From: Rhizobium sp. WYJ-E13
GTDB taxonomy: Bacteria > Pseudomonadota > Alphaproteobacteria > Rhizobiales > Rhizobiaceae
Direction of reading: 5' to 3'
Assembly (NCBI RefSeq): GCF_018987265.1
Contig: NZ_CP076854.1
Coordinates: 1,736,001 to 1,800,000, forward strand
DNA length: 64,000 nucleotides
Part shown: positions 53,103 to 61,540 of the stretch, one piece after another
Layout of the letters: every line of letters begins with the position of its first letter
How positions within the stretch are numbered: the first letter of the stretch is position 1
Notes under the pieces: model-generated
What the model was told of the DNA's origin: nothing
The model's database searches: none
Seen by the model: only the letters and a program-made list of their open reading frames with translations
Made by a program: the position numbers and the translations under genes

Positions 53103-53487
53103 GACGGGCCGGAAGTAAGATCGATCATAGCATCGTCGCGATGGACAAGACTAAAACCCCCGAATTCTACGGGGGGTGCTTTGTCGTGTGCGCCAGCGGA
53201 TCGACATCGTCGTCTTAACCGAAATCGCTCCCAACACGCTGACATGGCCCGGTCGCCCTGTCGCTCTTACTGATAAAGGACGGCATCGCCCAGCGAACTC
53301 AAGCGCTGCGATGACAAATTCGACCGGTCCTCCTGATCGACCTCCGCCGCTGTTCGAAAGCCCAGCCTGCGCAGATCGGCGGCGTCGGGCGCCACCCCTG
53401 TATAGCGTGTTGGAAGAGGAAATCCGCTTGTTCCCTCGAGCATGGAAATCACGACAAAAAAGTTCCACGCCCGATCTTGAAGATATG
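53103..53487. other. Intergenic region, no firm gene
   Basis: 385 nt between the Usp gene and the BigR operator. A minus-strand frame (53267-53452, 61 codons, MISMLEGTSGFPLPTRY...) has coding-like third positions but a weak start and no recognised family; it may be a degraded gene. Confidence 0.4.
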
Positions 53488-53518
53488 TTATTCTATATTA
53501 TAATATAATGTATAATAA
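53488..53518 (+). promoter_or_regulatory. AT-rich palindromic operator/promoter of the blh-bigR operon
   Basis: TTATTCTATATTAT (53488-53501), AAT, then ATAATGTATAATAA (53505-53518): the arms match at 11 of 14 positions. It contains TATAAT and ends 20 nt before the blh ATG. Position and character fit the BigR box of Agrobacterium and Xylella. Confidence 0.72.
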
Positions 53519-53538
53519 AATCTAGCACGGAGTTGGCA

Positions 53539-54837
53539 ATGCCTGTCACCGCAATATCCGAGAAACTGTCGGTCTCGCCGCAGCCGAGCATCGAGACCAT
53601 CCAGTCGCTTTACGACAGAGGCTTTAGGACACTGATCAACAACCGGCCGGATGATGAAGATTCTGCCCAGCCAGGAACGCAGGGCGAAAGCCAGGAAGCA
53701 AAGCACTGCAAACTGTCCTATGCATTCATTCCGGTCACACTTGGTGCGATCACCGAGGCGGACGTCCGTGCGTTTCAGCGCGCAGTCGACGAATCCGAAG
53801 GGCCGGTGTTCGCCCATTGCAAGACCGGCACCCGATCACTCAGCCTCTACCTGATCGGTGAGGTTCTTGACGGCCGGATGCCTGCAGACGCGGTGGTCGA
53901 GTTCGGACACGTCCGGGGCTTCGACACAAGCGGCGCCGCAGCCTGGCTTAAGACACATGCCGCGCGCCGACCGCAGGTGAAGGGCTTTTTCGACAAGCGC
54001 ACCTGGAGCGTCCAGTACGTGGTGTCCGATCCGGCGACCGGCAAGTGCGCCATCGTGGATCCGGTCCTGGACTTCGATGAGAAGGCGGGCGCGACAGCGA
54101 CCACCAATGCCGACGCAATCCTCGAATACGTCCGCAGCCGGGGGCTGACCGTCGAGTGGATCCTAGATACCCATCCGCATGCCGACCACTTCTCGGCCGC
54201 CCAGTATCTTAAGGAGAAGACCGGGGCTCCGACAGCCATCGGCGAGCGCGTCGTCGACGTCCAGAAGCTGTGGAAGGGCATCTACAACTGGCCTGAACTT
54301 GCGACCGACGGCTCGCAATGGGACCGTTTGTTCGCCCACGGTGAAACCTTCAAGGTCGGCTCGATCGATGCCAAGGTGCTGTTCTCGCCCGGACATACGC
54401 TCGCCTCCATCACCTATGTGATCGGCGACGCAAGCTTCGTGCACGACACGCTCTTCATGCCCGACAGCGGCACGGCGCGCGCCGACTTCCCCGGGGGCGA
54501 TGCCCGCATTTTATGGAATTCGATCCAGGAGATCCTCACCCTCCCCGACGAGATGCGGATCTTCACGGGCCACGACTATCAGCCAAAGGGCCGTGCACCC
54601 CGTTGGGAAAGCACGGTGGCCGACCAGAAGAAGTCCAACCCGCATCTTGCCGGCGTGACGGAGGAAGAATTCGTGGCGCTCAGGACGAAGCGGGACAAGA
54701 CGCTGCCAATGCCGAAGCTCATCCTGCACGCCCTGCAGGTGAACATCCGCGGCGGGCGCCTGCCGGAGCCTGAAGCCAACGGCAAGCGCTACCTCAAATT
54801 TCCACTCGATGCATTGGAGGGAGCAGCATGGGAATGA
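53539..54837 (+). CDS. blh: Blh: DUF442 phosphatase-like domain fused to persulfide dioxygenase
   Basis: 432 aa. Residues 1-135 form a DUF442 cysteine-phosphatase/rhodanese-like domain with HCKTGTRS (Cys-x5-Arg). Residues about 148-432 form an ETHE1-like metallo-beta-lactamase domain with the metal motif HPHADHFSAAQYL, FSPGHTLASITY and FTGHDYQP. The enzyme oxidises glutathione persulfide from H2S to sulfite. The ATG at 53539 follows CACGGAGTTGGC. It is the first gene of a five-gene operon with coupled starts, downstream of the AT-rich operator. Confidence 0.91.
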   Translation: MPVTAISEKLSVSPQPSIETIQSLYDRGFRTLINNRPDDEDSAQPGTQGESQEAKHCKLSYAFIPVTLGAITEADVRAFQRAVDESEGPVFAHCKTGTRSLSLYLIGEVLDGRMPADAVVEFGHVRGFDTSGAAAWLKTHAARRPQVKGFFDKRTWSVQYVVSDPATGKCAIVDPVLDFDEKAGATATTNADAILEYVRSRGLTVEWILDTHPHADHFSAAQYLKEKTGAPTAIGERVVDVQKLWKGIYNWPELATDGSQWDRLFAHGETFKVGSIDAKVLFSPGHTLASITYVIGDASFVHDTLFMPDSGTARADFPGGDARILWNSIQEILTLPDEMRIFTGHDYQPKGRAPRWESTVADQKKSNPHLAGVTEEEFVALRTKRDKTLPMPKLILHALQVNIRGGRLPEPEANGKRYLKFPLDALEGAAWE

Positions 54838-55175
54838 CGTCCGATCTGAAGGCGATGATGAAGGCGGGGGTTGCCCGCGCCGAAATGGCTACCCGGGCCG
54901 GCGAAGTTGCGGATCTATTGAAGACGCTGTCCCATCCGGCCCGCCTGATGATCGTCTGCACGCTCATCGAAGGCGAGTATTCGGTCGGCGAACTTGAAGA
55001 GAAACTCGACGTGCACCAGCCGCATCTGTCGCAGCACCTGACTGTGCTGCGTGGCTCCGGCATCGTCGAAACGCGACGGGAAGGAAAGCAGATCTTCTAC
55101 CGCCTGACCGAGGCAAAGGCTGCCCGACTGGTCGCCGCCCTCTATGACATCTTCTGCGTGAAGGAAGAAGAATGA
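54828..55175 (+). CDS. bigR: BigR-type ArsR-family repressor
   Basis: 115 aa winged-helix repressor: EVADLLKTLSHPARLMIVCTLIEGE, SVGELEEKLDVHQPHLSQHLTVLRGSGIVETRREGK and IFYRL in the wing (spans). Two cysteines (44 and 110 from this start) form the redox switch that releases DNA upon sulfide or persulfide; from the alternative ATG at 54834 they are Cys42 and Cys108, as in the characterised BigR. GGAGGGAGCAGC favours 54828. It overlaps the blh stop, and its own stop overlaps the next gene by ATGA. Confidence 0.92.
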   Translation: MGMTSDLKAMMKAGVARAEMATRAGEVADLLKTLSHPARLMIVCTLIEGEYSVGELEEKLDVHQPHLSQHLTVLRGSGIVETRREGKQIFYRLTEAKAARLVAALYDIFCVKEEE

Positions 55176-55582
55176 ACACCTATCTCCCATCCCTGGCCGG
55201 CGGCATACTCATCGGCGCGTCCGCTACCATGCTTCTTCTTCTCAACGGCCGGATCGCCGGGATCAGCGGGATTGTCGGGCATCTCGCTCAGGGCGTCGGA
55301 GTGACCACCAATCTTGCCTTCGTGCTTGGGCTGCTGCTCGGGCCGATTGCCTACCTGCTCGTCTTCGGCGATTGGCCAGTGGTCGACATCACCGCAGGCT
55401 GGCCGCTCATCATCGTCGCGGGGCTGCTCGTCGGCTTCGGCGCGCGGATGGGCTCCGGCTGCACGAGCGGGCACGGCGTGCTGGGCCTCGCCCGCCTGTC
55501 GCCGCGCTCCATGGTGGCCGTCGCTACTTTCCTGACGGCCGGCATGGTCGCCGTCACAGTTTTGCGGAGCCTTGGAATATGA
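55172..55582 (+). CDS. YeeE/YedE-family membrane protein (sulfur transport, first half)
   Basis: 136 aa with four hydrophobic helices. It contains the YeeE signature GFGARMGSGCTSGHGVLGLARLS with a conserved Cys in SGCTSGHG, which in the related YeeE lies in the thiosulfate path. It overlaps bigR by ATGA upstream and the second half protein by ATGA downstream, so both halves are probably made in equal amounts. Confidence 0.85.
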   Translation: MNTYLPSLAGGILIGASATMLLLLNGRIAGISGIVGHLAQGVGVTTNLAFVLGLLLGPIAYLLVFGDWPVVDITAGWPLIIVAGLLVGFGARMGSGCTSGHGVLGLARLSPRSMVAVATFLTAGMVAVTVLRSLGI

Positions 55583-56010
55583 ACAGGAACATCTACCGGT
55601 TCGCGGCCGCTCTCGTCTCCGGCGTCGTCTTCGGATTGGGCCTGTCGCTCTCCGGCATGCTGAACCCGGCTCGCATCCAAGGCTTCCTCGACGTCTTCGG
55701 CGCATGGGATCCGAGCCTCGCCTTCGTTCTTGGCGGCGCTGTCGCCATTGCCTTCGTTGGCGTGCAGGTGATGAACCGGATACGACATCCTGCCTTCGAC
55801 GACAGCTTCCATGTCCCAACGAGCCGGCGGGTCGACGCGCCGCTGGTCGTCGGCTCGGCCTTGTTTGGTCTCGGCTGGGGGATCGGCGGCTTCTGTCCCG
55901 GCCCGGCCGTCGCCTCCCTGTCGCTCGGTATTCCGCAAACCGTCCTGTTCGTCATCGCCATGCTGGTCGGGATGACCTTGTACGACAGAGTATGGAGCAG
56001 ACGGGCATGA
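55579..56010 (+). CDS. YeeE/YedE-family membrane protein (second half, DUF6691-like)
   Basis: 143 aa with four hydrophobic helices: YRFAAALVSGVVFGLGLSLSGML, LAFVLGGAVAIAFVGVQV, LVVGSALFGLGWGIGGFCPGPA and TVLFVIAMLVGMTLY. GGFCPGPA is the second conserved cysteine motif of the YeeE family. Starts and stops overlap with both neighbours by ATGA. With the preceding protein it should form one sulfur-compound transporter. Confidence 0.85.
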   Translation: MNRNIYRFAAALVSGVVFGLGLSLSGMLNPARIQGFLDVFGAWDPSLAFVLGGAVAIAFVGVQVMNRIRHPAFDDSFHVPTSRRVDAPLVVGSALFGLGWGIGGFCPGPAVASLSLGIPQTVLFVIAMLVGMTLYDRVWSRRA

Positions 56011-56768
56011 GCACTTCCATCCTCGCGGCAGTCGGCTCCGGCGGGATCGTCGGGTTCATGCTCGGCCTACTCGGCGGCGGAGGCTCCATTCTGGCCACTC
56101 CGCTGCTCCTCTACGTCGTTGGTGTGAGCCAGCCTCATATCGCAATCGGAACGGGGGCGCTTGCGGTCTCGGTGAACGCGTTCGCGAACTTTGCAAGCCA
56201 CGCGATCAAGGGGCACGTCTGGTGGCGCTGCGCAGCCGTCTTCTCGGCACTTGGCGTTCTCGGAGCGCTCGCCGGATCCAGCCTCGGCAAGGCGATGGAC
56301 GGAGGCCGTCTGATCTTCCTGTTCGCAGTCCTGATGGTCGTCGTCGGCGCCTTGATGCTAAAGCCCCGCAAGGCGGTGACGGCGGAGTGCCGGCCGGTCG
56401 ACCTCAAGATGTGCCTCGCGACTGCGGTCGTGGCACTCGCCGCCGGCGCTGCATCCGGTTTCTTCGGAATCGGCGGCGGCTTCCTGATCGTTCCCGGCCT
56501 GATGCTGGCGACAGGCATGCCGATGATCAACGCGATCGGGACATCTCTGCTCTCCGTCGGTGCGTTCGGACTGGCGACGGCGTTGAATTATGCCAGTTCA
56601 GGATTGGTGGATTGGTGGCTTGCCGCGGAGTTCATCGGGGGCGGCATCACCGGCGGTTTGCTCGGCATGCTGGCCGCCACACGACTAAGCGGCTACAAGA
56701 ACGTCCTCAACCGCCTCTTCGCGGTGCTGATCTTCGTAGTCGCCGCGTACATCTTCTATCGCAACTAG
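56007..56768 (+). CDS. TauE/SafE-family sulfite exporter
   Basis: 253 aa with about eight helices. The two family repeats are visible: GFMLGLLGGGGSILATPLLLYVVGV near the start and AGAASGFFGIGGGFLIVPGLMLATGMP in the middle. Members export sulfite or sulfoacetate. As the last gene of the blh operon it would remove the sulfite made by persulfide oxidation. The start overlaps the previous stop by ATGA; no clear terminator follows. Confidence 0.87.
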   Translation: MSTSILAAVGSGGIVGFMLGLLGGGGSILATPLLLYVVGVSQPHIAIGTGALAVSVNAFANFASHAIKGHVWWRCAAVFSALGVLGALAGSSLGKAMDGGRLIFLFAVLMVVVGALMLKPRKAVTAECRPVDLKMCLATAVVALAAGAASGFFGIGGGFLIVPGLMLATGMPMINAIGTSLLSVGAFGLATALNYASSGLVDWWLAAEFIGGGITGGLLGMLAATRLSGYKNVLNRLFAVLIFVVAAYIFYRN

Positions 56769-56858
56769 GGAACGTTGATGAAAGGCTGAGTGGGCGCCGA
56801 CGTCGGAGTGGCGGCGCTTGGCGTGGCATTCCGACGGGAGCCAACGTCCCGAGGCCGA

Positions 56859-57506
56859 TCATGCGATCGTCAGGCGGTCTTCCAGCGTGCTGATACCCGG
56901 TGCCGACCAAGCGGCACGCTCAGCCGCGCGGCGTTGGGACCAGGTGGCGACCTTGCCGGACAAGATGACCTTTCGGCCCTGGACATCGACGCTAATATGG
57001 TTGGATTCGATTTCCGCGTCCCGTTCGAAGGCATCCTCGATGCGTTTCTTTATGTCCATAGCGCTCAGTTGTGGCTTGATTTCGATGAGATTGGAGACGC
57101 CGACAACACCGGCAAGGCTCTTCACGGAGGCGTAGGCCGCGTCCTTTTGATACTGCCACTCAACTTTGCCGGTGAGCGTGATCCAGCCTTTGAAAACCCT
57201 CACCTGGACGGTGTCCTTCGGCACACACACGTCCCAATCGAGCATCTTGACGGCTCTGGCGGCGATGTCATCGTCGTCAGTCGCGGCCGCGCCAAATATC
57301 CGCACCTCGATTTCCTGCGCGATCCCCCTGACGCCCTTGACCCGGCTAACGACCTGCTCGGCCGCTTCCCTCTCGGCATAGTTCGCAACATGGCCTGTCA
57401 GCGTAATGATGCCCTTCTCGACGATCACGCCGATTTCGGCCGCGTTGACCCTGGGATCAAACTCCAGTTCATCCAGAATATGCTGACGGAGTGAAAGATC
57501 GTTCAT
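56859..57506 (-). CDS. Triple BON-domain protein
   Basis: 215 aa containing three BON domains of about 65 residues each: LRQHILDELEFDPRVNAAEIGVIVEKGIITLTGHV (first), VPKDTVQVRVFKGWITLTGKVEWQYQKDAAYASV (second) and IEDAFERDAEIESNHISVDVQGRKVILSGKV (third), given as spans. No signal peptide is present, unlike periplasmic OsmY. The ATG at 57506 follows AAGGAGGGTGTT. A FixK-type box is 63 nt upstream. The protein at 48606 is a one-domain relative and that at 60731 ends in the same domain. Confidence 0.86.
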   Translation of the reverse strand: MNDLSLRQHILDELEFDPRVNAAEIGVIVEKGIITLTGHVANYAEREAAEQVVSRVKGVRGIAQEIEVRIFGAAATDDDDIAARAVKMLDWDVCVPKDTVQVRVFKGWITLTGKVEWQYQKDAAYASVKSLAGVVGVSNLIEIKPQLSAMDIKKRIEDAFERDAEIESNHISVDVQGRKVILSGKVATWSQRRAAERAAWSAPGISTLEDRLTIA

Positions 57507-57562
57507 AACACCCTCCTTGGAATGGTCGACGCCATATACTGCCATAGGCGGAGCCGGCATCG

Positions 57563-57576
57563 TTGACCCTTGTCAA
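57563..57576 (-). promoter_or_regulatory. FNR/FixK-type box
   Basis: TTGACCCTTGTCAA fits the consensus. The centre is 63 nt before the BON gene start at 57506, and TATATG occurs 24 nt downstream of the box. Confidence 0.72.
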
Positions 57577-57735
57577 GATTGGCAGGACCAATAGCGCAAC
57601 GCGGTCAGGAGGGTTGCTCGCCGGCATGACCGGCGAAAAAACACTCCGCCCGAGCCAGAAAACGGTGCGCATGAGACGATACCCGTGACTGAAGCGAGCG
57701 CTGAACAGGCACTCAGTGCCGCTCATGGAAGAGCA

Positions 57736-58107
57736 TCAGGATACCGTTTTTGCTCCAATGTCATCGGCGACATCATCGGCGAGCTTCCGAGCCAAGCGAG
57801 CGCCTTCCGCTTCCATGCTCGAAGCGACAGCAGCCATCTTCGCGAACGCGCGCGGATAGTCCGCAAAAGAGCTCTGGAAATAGTCCGCCAGCACATCGAA
57901 TGAATCGTTCAACTCGATACTCTCGACCAAGTCGCGCAGGCAAGTGTCGAACAGCTTCGTTCGATGCTGCAGGAAGCCCATGAGCTCGGCCTGACAGCGC
58001 AGGCCGATCCTGCATGACAGGACGAAAAGTCTCGCCTGTACGACAAGAGGATTTGCCGCGAGAGGGGTGTCCATTTGTGCAGAAAGTGGAAAGGCGGTTT
58101 TAAACAT
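57736..58107 (-). CDS. Phasin-like protein
   Basis: 123 aa, all helical and soluble, with the amphipathic pattern of phasins: LFVLSCRIGLRCQAELMGFLQHRTKLFDTCLRDLVE and FDVLADYFQSSFADYPRAFAKMAAVASSMEAEGARLARK (spans). Phasins coat polyhydroxybutyrate granules, which accumulate when oxygen is limiting. ATG at 58107 follows GGAGGATTGTCG. No FixK-type box was found nearby. The assignment is by helical pattern and context, not a firm signature. Confidence 0.55.
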   Translation of the reverse strand: MFKTAFPLSAQMDTPLAANPLVVQARLFVLSCRIGLRCQAELMGFLQHRTKLFDTCLRDLVESIELNDSFDVLADYFQSSFADYPRAFAKMAAVASSMEAEGARLARKLADDVADDIGAKTVS

Positions 58108-58310
58108 CGACAATCCTCCAAAACAAGGTTGGCGCGGAAGGCCAAAGATCCGAAATCTCGGTCAATCGAGATTCCTGTCGAGGGCCGAGCCAGCGTGGCG
58201 TTGCACATGCGAATATATCCGCACATTCACGCGCCACTTTGATCCGCCGCAATGAAATGCGCCAAAACTTTGTGGAACTATCTTTTCGAAGATGAAGAGG
58301 GAGCGGAACA

Positions 58311-58490
58311 ATGCTGAGGTTTTTTGCAGTAGGGGTTATGATCGCGACTGCCGTTCTAATTGGCTATGCCGGTGCAACGAAACCGGTTGGACAAAAGCAA
58401 GCCAGCGCCGACAGCCAGACCGACAAGAAGCCTCCGAAGGCGGGTTATCCGAACCTTTTCATTCCGCCGACAAAAGGCAACGGCTTTTGA
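58311..58490 (+). CDS. Small membrane-anchored or exported protein (59 aa)
   Basis: 59 aa: an N-terminal hydrophobic stretch (LRFFAVGVMIATAVLIGYAG) then a basic, proline-rich tail (QTDKKPPKAGYPNLFIPPTKGNGF). GAGGGAGCGG precedes the ATG at good distance. The hydrophobic segment could be a signal peptide or a single membrane anchor facing the periplasm. It ends 44 nt before the stop of the convergent DegP gene. No family is recognised. Confidence 0.55.
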   Translation: MLRFFAVGVMIATAVLIGYAGATKPVGQKQASADSQTDKKPPKAGYPNLFIPPTKGNGF

Positions 58491-58533
58491 CCTGTAGTCT
58501 CGACCTGACAAATCCCTGGATGATTTGGGCGGT

Positions 58534-59910
58534 TTATCTGATCACGATGAAGCGCGTGTGTCCGTCCCTGTAAATTCCTAGCAGTAGAAGATCCTTCGCG
58601 CGCCGGGTGAGTTCGACGACGGCTTGCGGTGATTTTGCCGGCTTGCGGTCGACGCTGACGATGACGTCTCCGGCTTCGAGGCCGGCAATTGAGGCCCGGC
58701 TGCGATCGCTCATTGATTTCACCAACGCCCCTTCAACCTTGCCATAAGCATCCGAAGCTTGATCGAGAACCTGCAGGGTGACGAGGGAAAGAAGGCCGTC
58801 GCCTTCCATGGTCAAGGGAAGCGGAGCTGGAGGGGGTTCGCTTTCGGCGGCAAGCGTGGCGCGCAGATCGAATTTCCCCTCTGGCCGAAAGATGGAAACG
58901 GTCACCGTGGCGCCGGGTGGATAGGAGGCGACCTTCGTCCGCAACTCGCGCGCTGTATGAACGGGAGCACCGTCGATCCCGACGATGACGTCGGCGACCC
59001 GGACACCTGCCCGGCTCGCGGGCGAATCCGGGACAACCTCGCCGACGAGAGCCCCGGTTGACGTCCTGATGGCAAGCGCCTGTTCGAAGTCACGATCATT
59101 GTCCTGAACTGCAACGCCGAGCTGCCCACGGCGAACTTCCCCATAGGTAACCAGTTGTTTGACGACACCGCGGGCAATGTTGACCGGGATGGAGAAGCCG
59201 ACGCCGACATTCGTGTCGGATGGTCCCATGATCGCCGTGTTGATACCAACCAGTTCGCCGTCGAGGTTGACCAAAGCCCCGCCCGAGTTTCCCGGGTTCA
59301 TCGAGGCGTCGGTTTGAATGAAATCCTCATAGCCTTCAAGACCGAATCCCCCGCGCCCGAGAGCGCCGACGATGCCAAGGGTGGCGGTCTCTCCCAGGCC
59401 AAATGGGTTACCGATCGCCACGACATAGTCACCGACATGCAGCGCGCCGGAATCGCCGAGTGCCATTGCCGTCAAACCCGAGGCCCTGATCCTTACGACG
59501 GCAAGATCCGTTTGAGGATCGCTGCCGACAAGTTCGCCATCATAGGTGTCGGCGGTGAAAAGCCGGATGGTAATCTTCGTGGCATTTGCAACGACATGAT
59601 AGTTCGTCAGAACAAAGCCTTGCCCGGCGTCGATAATGACGCCCGAGCCGGTCGTCTGCGTTGGATCGGACGTCCCGTCCTCCTCTAACGCGCTGTCGGC
59701 ACCGGCGGACGCTTGGACATTGATGGATACCACGCTTGGAAGGACGCGCTCGAGCATCGGTGCCAAGGAGGGCTGGCCCTGGGCGAATGCTGCAGTGCCG
59801 CATCCCCAGGCGAGAAATACGGCGACCTGCAGGAGTCTGAGAAGGACTGTTCCATAAACCTTAGGCGCATAGCGACTATTATTCGGACAATGACTTGCAT
59901 GCGCCGGCAT
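58534..59910 (-). CDS. DegP/HtrA-type periplasmic serine protease with two PDZ domains
   Basis: 458 aa. A signal peptide or anchor (VLLRLLQVAVFLAWGCGTAAFAQG) is followed by a trypsin-like domain with His in VLTNYHVV, Asp in QTDLAVVRI and Ser in MNPGNSGGALVN. Two PDZ domains follow, about 265-355 (GQLGVAVQDNDRDF ... GIDGAPVHTARELRTKV) and 375-458 (IAGLEAGDVIVSVDRKPAKS). It degrades or refolds misfolded periplasmic proteins. The ATG at 59910 follows GGGGAGGACCAGTC. The promoter region overlaps the 5' end of the pta remnant. Confidence 0.9.
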   Translation of the reverse strand: MPAHASHCPNNSRYAPKVYGTVLLRLLQVAVFLAWGCGTAAFAQGQPSLAPMLERVLPSVVSINVQASAGADSALEEDGTSDPTQTTGSGVIIDAGQGFVLTNYHVVANATKITIRLFTADTYDGELVGSDPQTDLAVVRIRASGLTAMALGDSGALHVGDYVVAIGNPFGLGETATLGIVGALGRGGFGLEGYEDFIQTDASMNPGNSGGALVNLDGELVGINTAIMGPSDTNVGVGFSIPVNIARGVVKQLVTYGEVRRGQLGVAVQDNDRDFEQALAIRTSTGALVGEVVPDSPASRAGVRVADVIVGIDGAPVHTARELRTKVASYPPGATVTVSIFRPEGKFDLRATLAAESEPPPAPLPLTMEGDGLLSLVTLQVLDQASDAYGKVEGALVKSMSDRSRASIAGLEAGDVIVSVDRKPAKSPQAVVELTRRAKDLLLLGIYRDGHTRFIVIR

Positions 59911-59978
59911 GACTGGTCCTCCCCAGCAACTTTCCTTGCAGCTTCGCCGAGAATAAGAGGCGATCCGACATCGCGACA

Positions 59979-59992
59979 TTGACCAAGCGCAA
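59979..59992 (-). promoter_or_regulatory. Possible FNR/FixK-type box upstream of degP
   Basis: TTGACCAAGCGCAA matches TTGAY-N4-RTCAA except one base in the second half-site. The centre is 75 nt before the degP start, longer than the common 60-63. Confidence 0.35.
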
Positions 59993-60470
59993 TCTCGATT
60001 ATCCTTCGTTGCAAGAAAGTGGAGCATCTGCCGTCAATCTCCTGCGCTCGCTCGGCATCGGAAAACCGCGTGTTGCCGTGCTTGCGGCGGGCGAAACGGT
60101 CAATAGCAAGATGCAGGCGACGCTGGACGCCGCTGCGCTGACTGTGATGGCGGCACGCGGCCAGATCAATGGTGCGGTCGTCGATGGCCCCCTCGCTTTC
60201 GACAATGCGATCAGCGCCGAAGCCGGCCGGGCAAAATCTATCGACTATGCAGTGGCCGGTCAGGCAGACATCTTCCTCGTACCGGATCTGGAGGTCGGCA
60301 ATATGCTGGCCAAGCAGCTCATCTATTTCGCCGGGACCCATGCCGCCGGCCCGGTGCTTGGTGCTCGTATTCCCATCATCGCGACCAGCCGAGCCGATCC
60401 GCTCAAAGTGCGCACCGCTTCAGCGGCCTTGGCTAAACTCCTGGCCGCCGCCATATCAGACAGTCCTTGA
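59979..60470 (+). pseudogene. C-terminal remnant of phosphotransacetylase (PTA/PTB family)
   Basis: 163 codons are readable. They match only the C-terminal half of phosphate acetyl/butyryltransferases: PRVAVLAAGETVNSKMQATLDAAAL, GAVVDGPLAFDNAISAEAGRAK, VAGQADIFLVPDLEVGNMLAKQL and GARIPIIATSRAD, as spans. The N-terminal half (about 150 residues) is missing, and upstream DNA belongs to the degP promoter. The first usable codon, TTG at 59979, is inside a FixK-like sequence and has no ribosome-binding site. In related islands pta is followed by ackA; no acetate kinase is found here. A functional short protein is unlikely. Confidence 0.75.
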
Positions 60471-60668
60471 AGCAGGATCAGCAATGGCGCAGCCTCGCTT
60501 CTTCCACCCTTATCGCAAACGTGCGAATGAAGACCCTTCTTTGGTTGGAAGGCAAGACAGAGGCTGACTTCGATCCTCCGGGCTGGCATCCGTAACCGGA
60601 GCTTGCCTTGCAGGGCCGTTTGGCCTGCGGGTCTCAGCAAGCGGGCGCCAGACCTGTTTGGGTGCTCG

Positions 60669-60682
60669 TTGATCAAGGTCAA
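60669..60682 (+). promoter_or_regulatory. FNR/FixK-type box
   Basis: TTGATCAAGGTCAA fits the consensus. TAGTCT begins 21 nt (plus one) after it, and the CBS-BON start is 55 nt from the centre. Confidence 0.72.
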
Positions 60683-60730
60683 TGAACTTGCCGCTCATCA
60701 ATTTAGTCTGTGTCTGTACAGGAGGCAAAA

Positions 60731-61438
60731 ATGTCGACAGTGCAGACCATCATGACGCCAAACCCCGTGACGATCGGCGCGGAGGCGCGGATCTGGGAGG
60801 CGGCAAACTTGATGCTTGACCATGGCATCAGTGGTCTGCCCGTGACGCACGAGGCCGGACAGCTGGCCGGCGTCATCAGCGAAAGCGACTTCTTGCTGCG
60901 TGGAGAACTGCACACGGATCCGGCAAAAAGCTTCTGGCAACGGTTGTTTTCCACACGCGGCGCCCTGGCGGAAGACTATTCCAAGGCGTTCGGGCGAAAG
61001 GTCGGAGAGGTCATGTCCTCTCCGGCTGTCACCATCGGGGCCGAGGAGGCGGTCGGCGCCGCAGCTCTTCTCATGGCCGAGCGCAACATCAAGCGCCTGC
61101 CCGTCATTGCGGACGACAAGGTCGTCGGCGTCCTGACGCGATCCGACATCATGCGCTCGATGATCAAGGAGATGGCTGCACGTTCGGTCGAGAGGATCGA
61201 TGCGGATATCCGCCGCGCCCTGGAGGGCGAGCTCGATCATCAGCGGTGGGGCGACAACATTACGGTGCACGTGAAGGAAGCCATTGTCACACTCGAGGGG
61301 AAGGTCCTCGACTTAAGGGAGAAAACTGCGGCGCGCGTGGCGGCAGAAAATACACTGGGCGTGATTCAAGTCATCGACAACCTGCAGGTGGTTGTGCTGC
61401 CTGACATGCCTGTCCCGCCGCCTGGTTTTTACCCTTGA
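60731..61438 (+). CDS. CBS-pair and BON-domain protein
   Basis: 235 aa. Two CBS motifs (VQTIMTPNPVTIGAEARIWEAANLMLDHGISGLPVT near the start; VGEVMSSPAVTIGAEEAVGAAALLMAERNIKRLPVI in the middle, as spans) are followed by a C-terminal BON domain (about 160-225: DADIRRALEGELDHQRWGDNITVHVKEAIVTLEGKV). The ATG at 60731 follows AGGAGGCAAAA. It likely links adenylate sensing to a membrane- or surface-binding module. A FixK-type box lies upstream. The region 60471-60668 between it and the pta remnant shows no supported gene. Confidence 0.87.
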   Translation: MSTVQTIMTPNPVTIGAEARIWEAANLMLDHGISGLPVTHEAGQLAGVISESDFLLRGELHTDPAKSFWQRLFSTRGALAEDYSKAFGRKVGEVMSSPAVTIGAEEAVGAAALLMAERNIKRLPVIADDKVVGVLTRSDIMRSMIKEMAARSVERIDADIRRALEGELDHQRWGDNITVHVKEAIVTLEGKVLDLREKTAARVAAENTLGVIQVIDNLQVVVLPDMPVPPPGFYP

Positions 61439-61540
61439 ACCGAGAAGCTCTGGCAATCGGTCTTTCGGGTGGCGAGCTGGAGAGCCCACTCCGGAAGGGA
61501 TCGCAGGTTTCCGCAAACTTGGTTATCGAAGGAGATGGAA

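Noticed and set aside
53267..53452. 61-codon minus-strand frame upstream of the blh operon
   Set aside because: Coding-like third positions but poor ribosome-binding site and no recognisable family; kept only as a possible relic.
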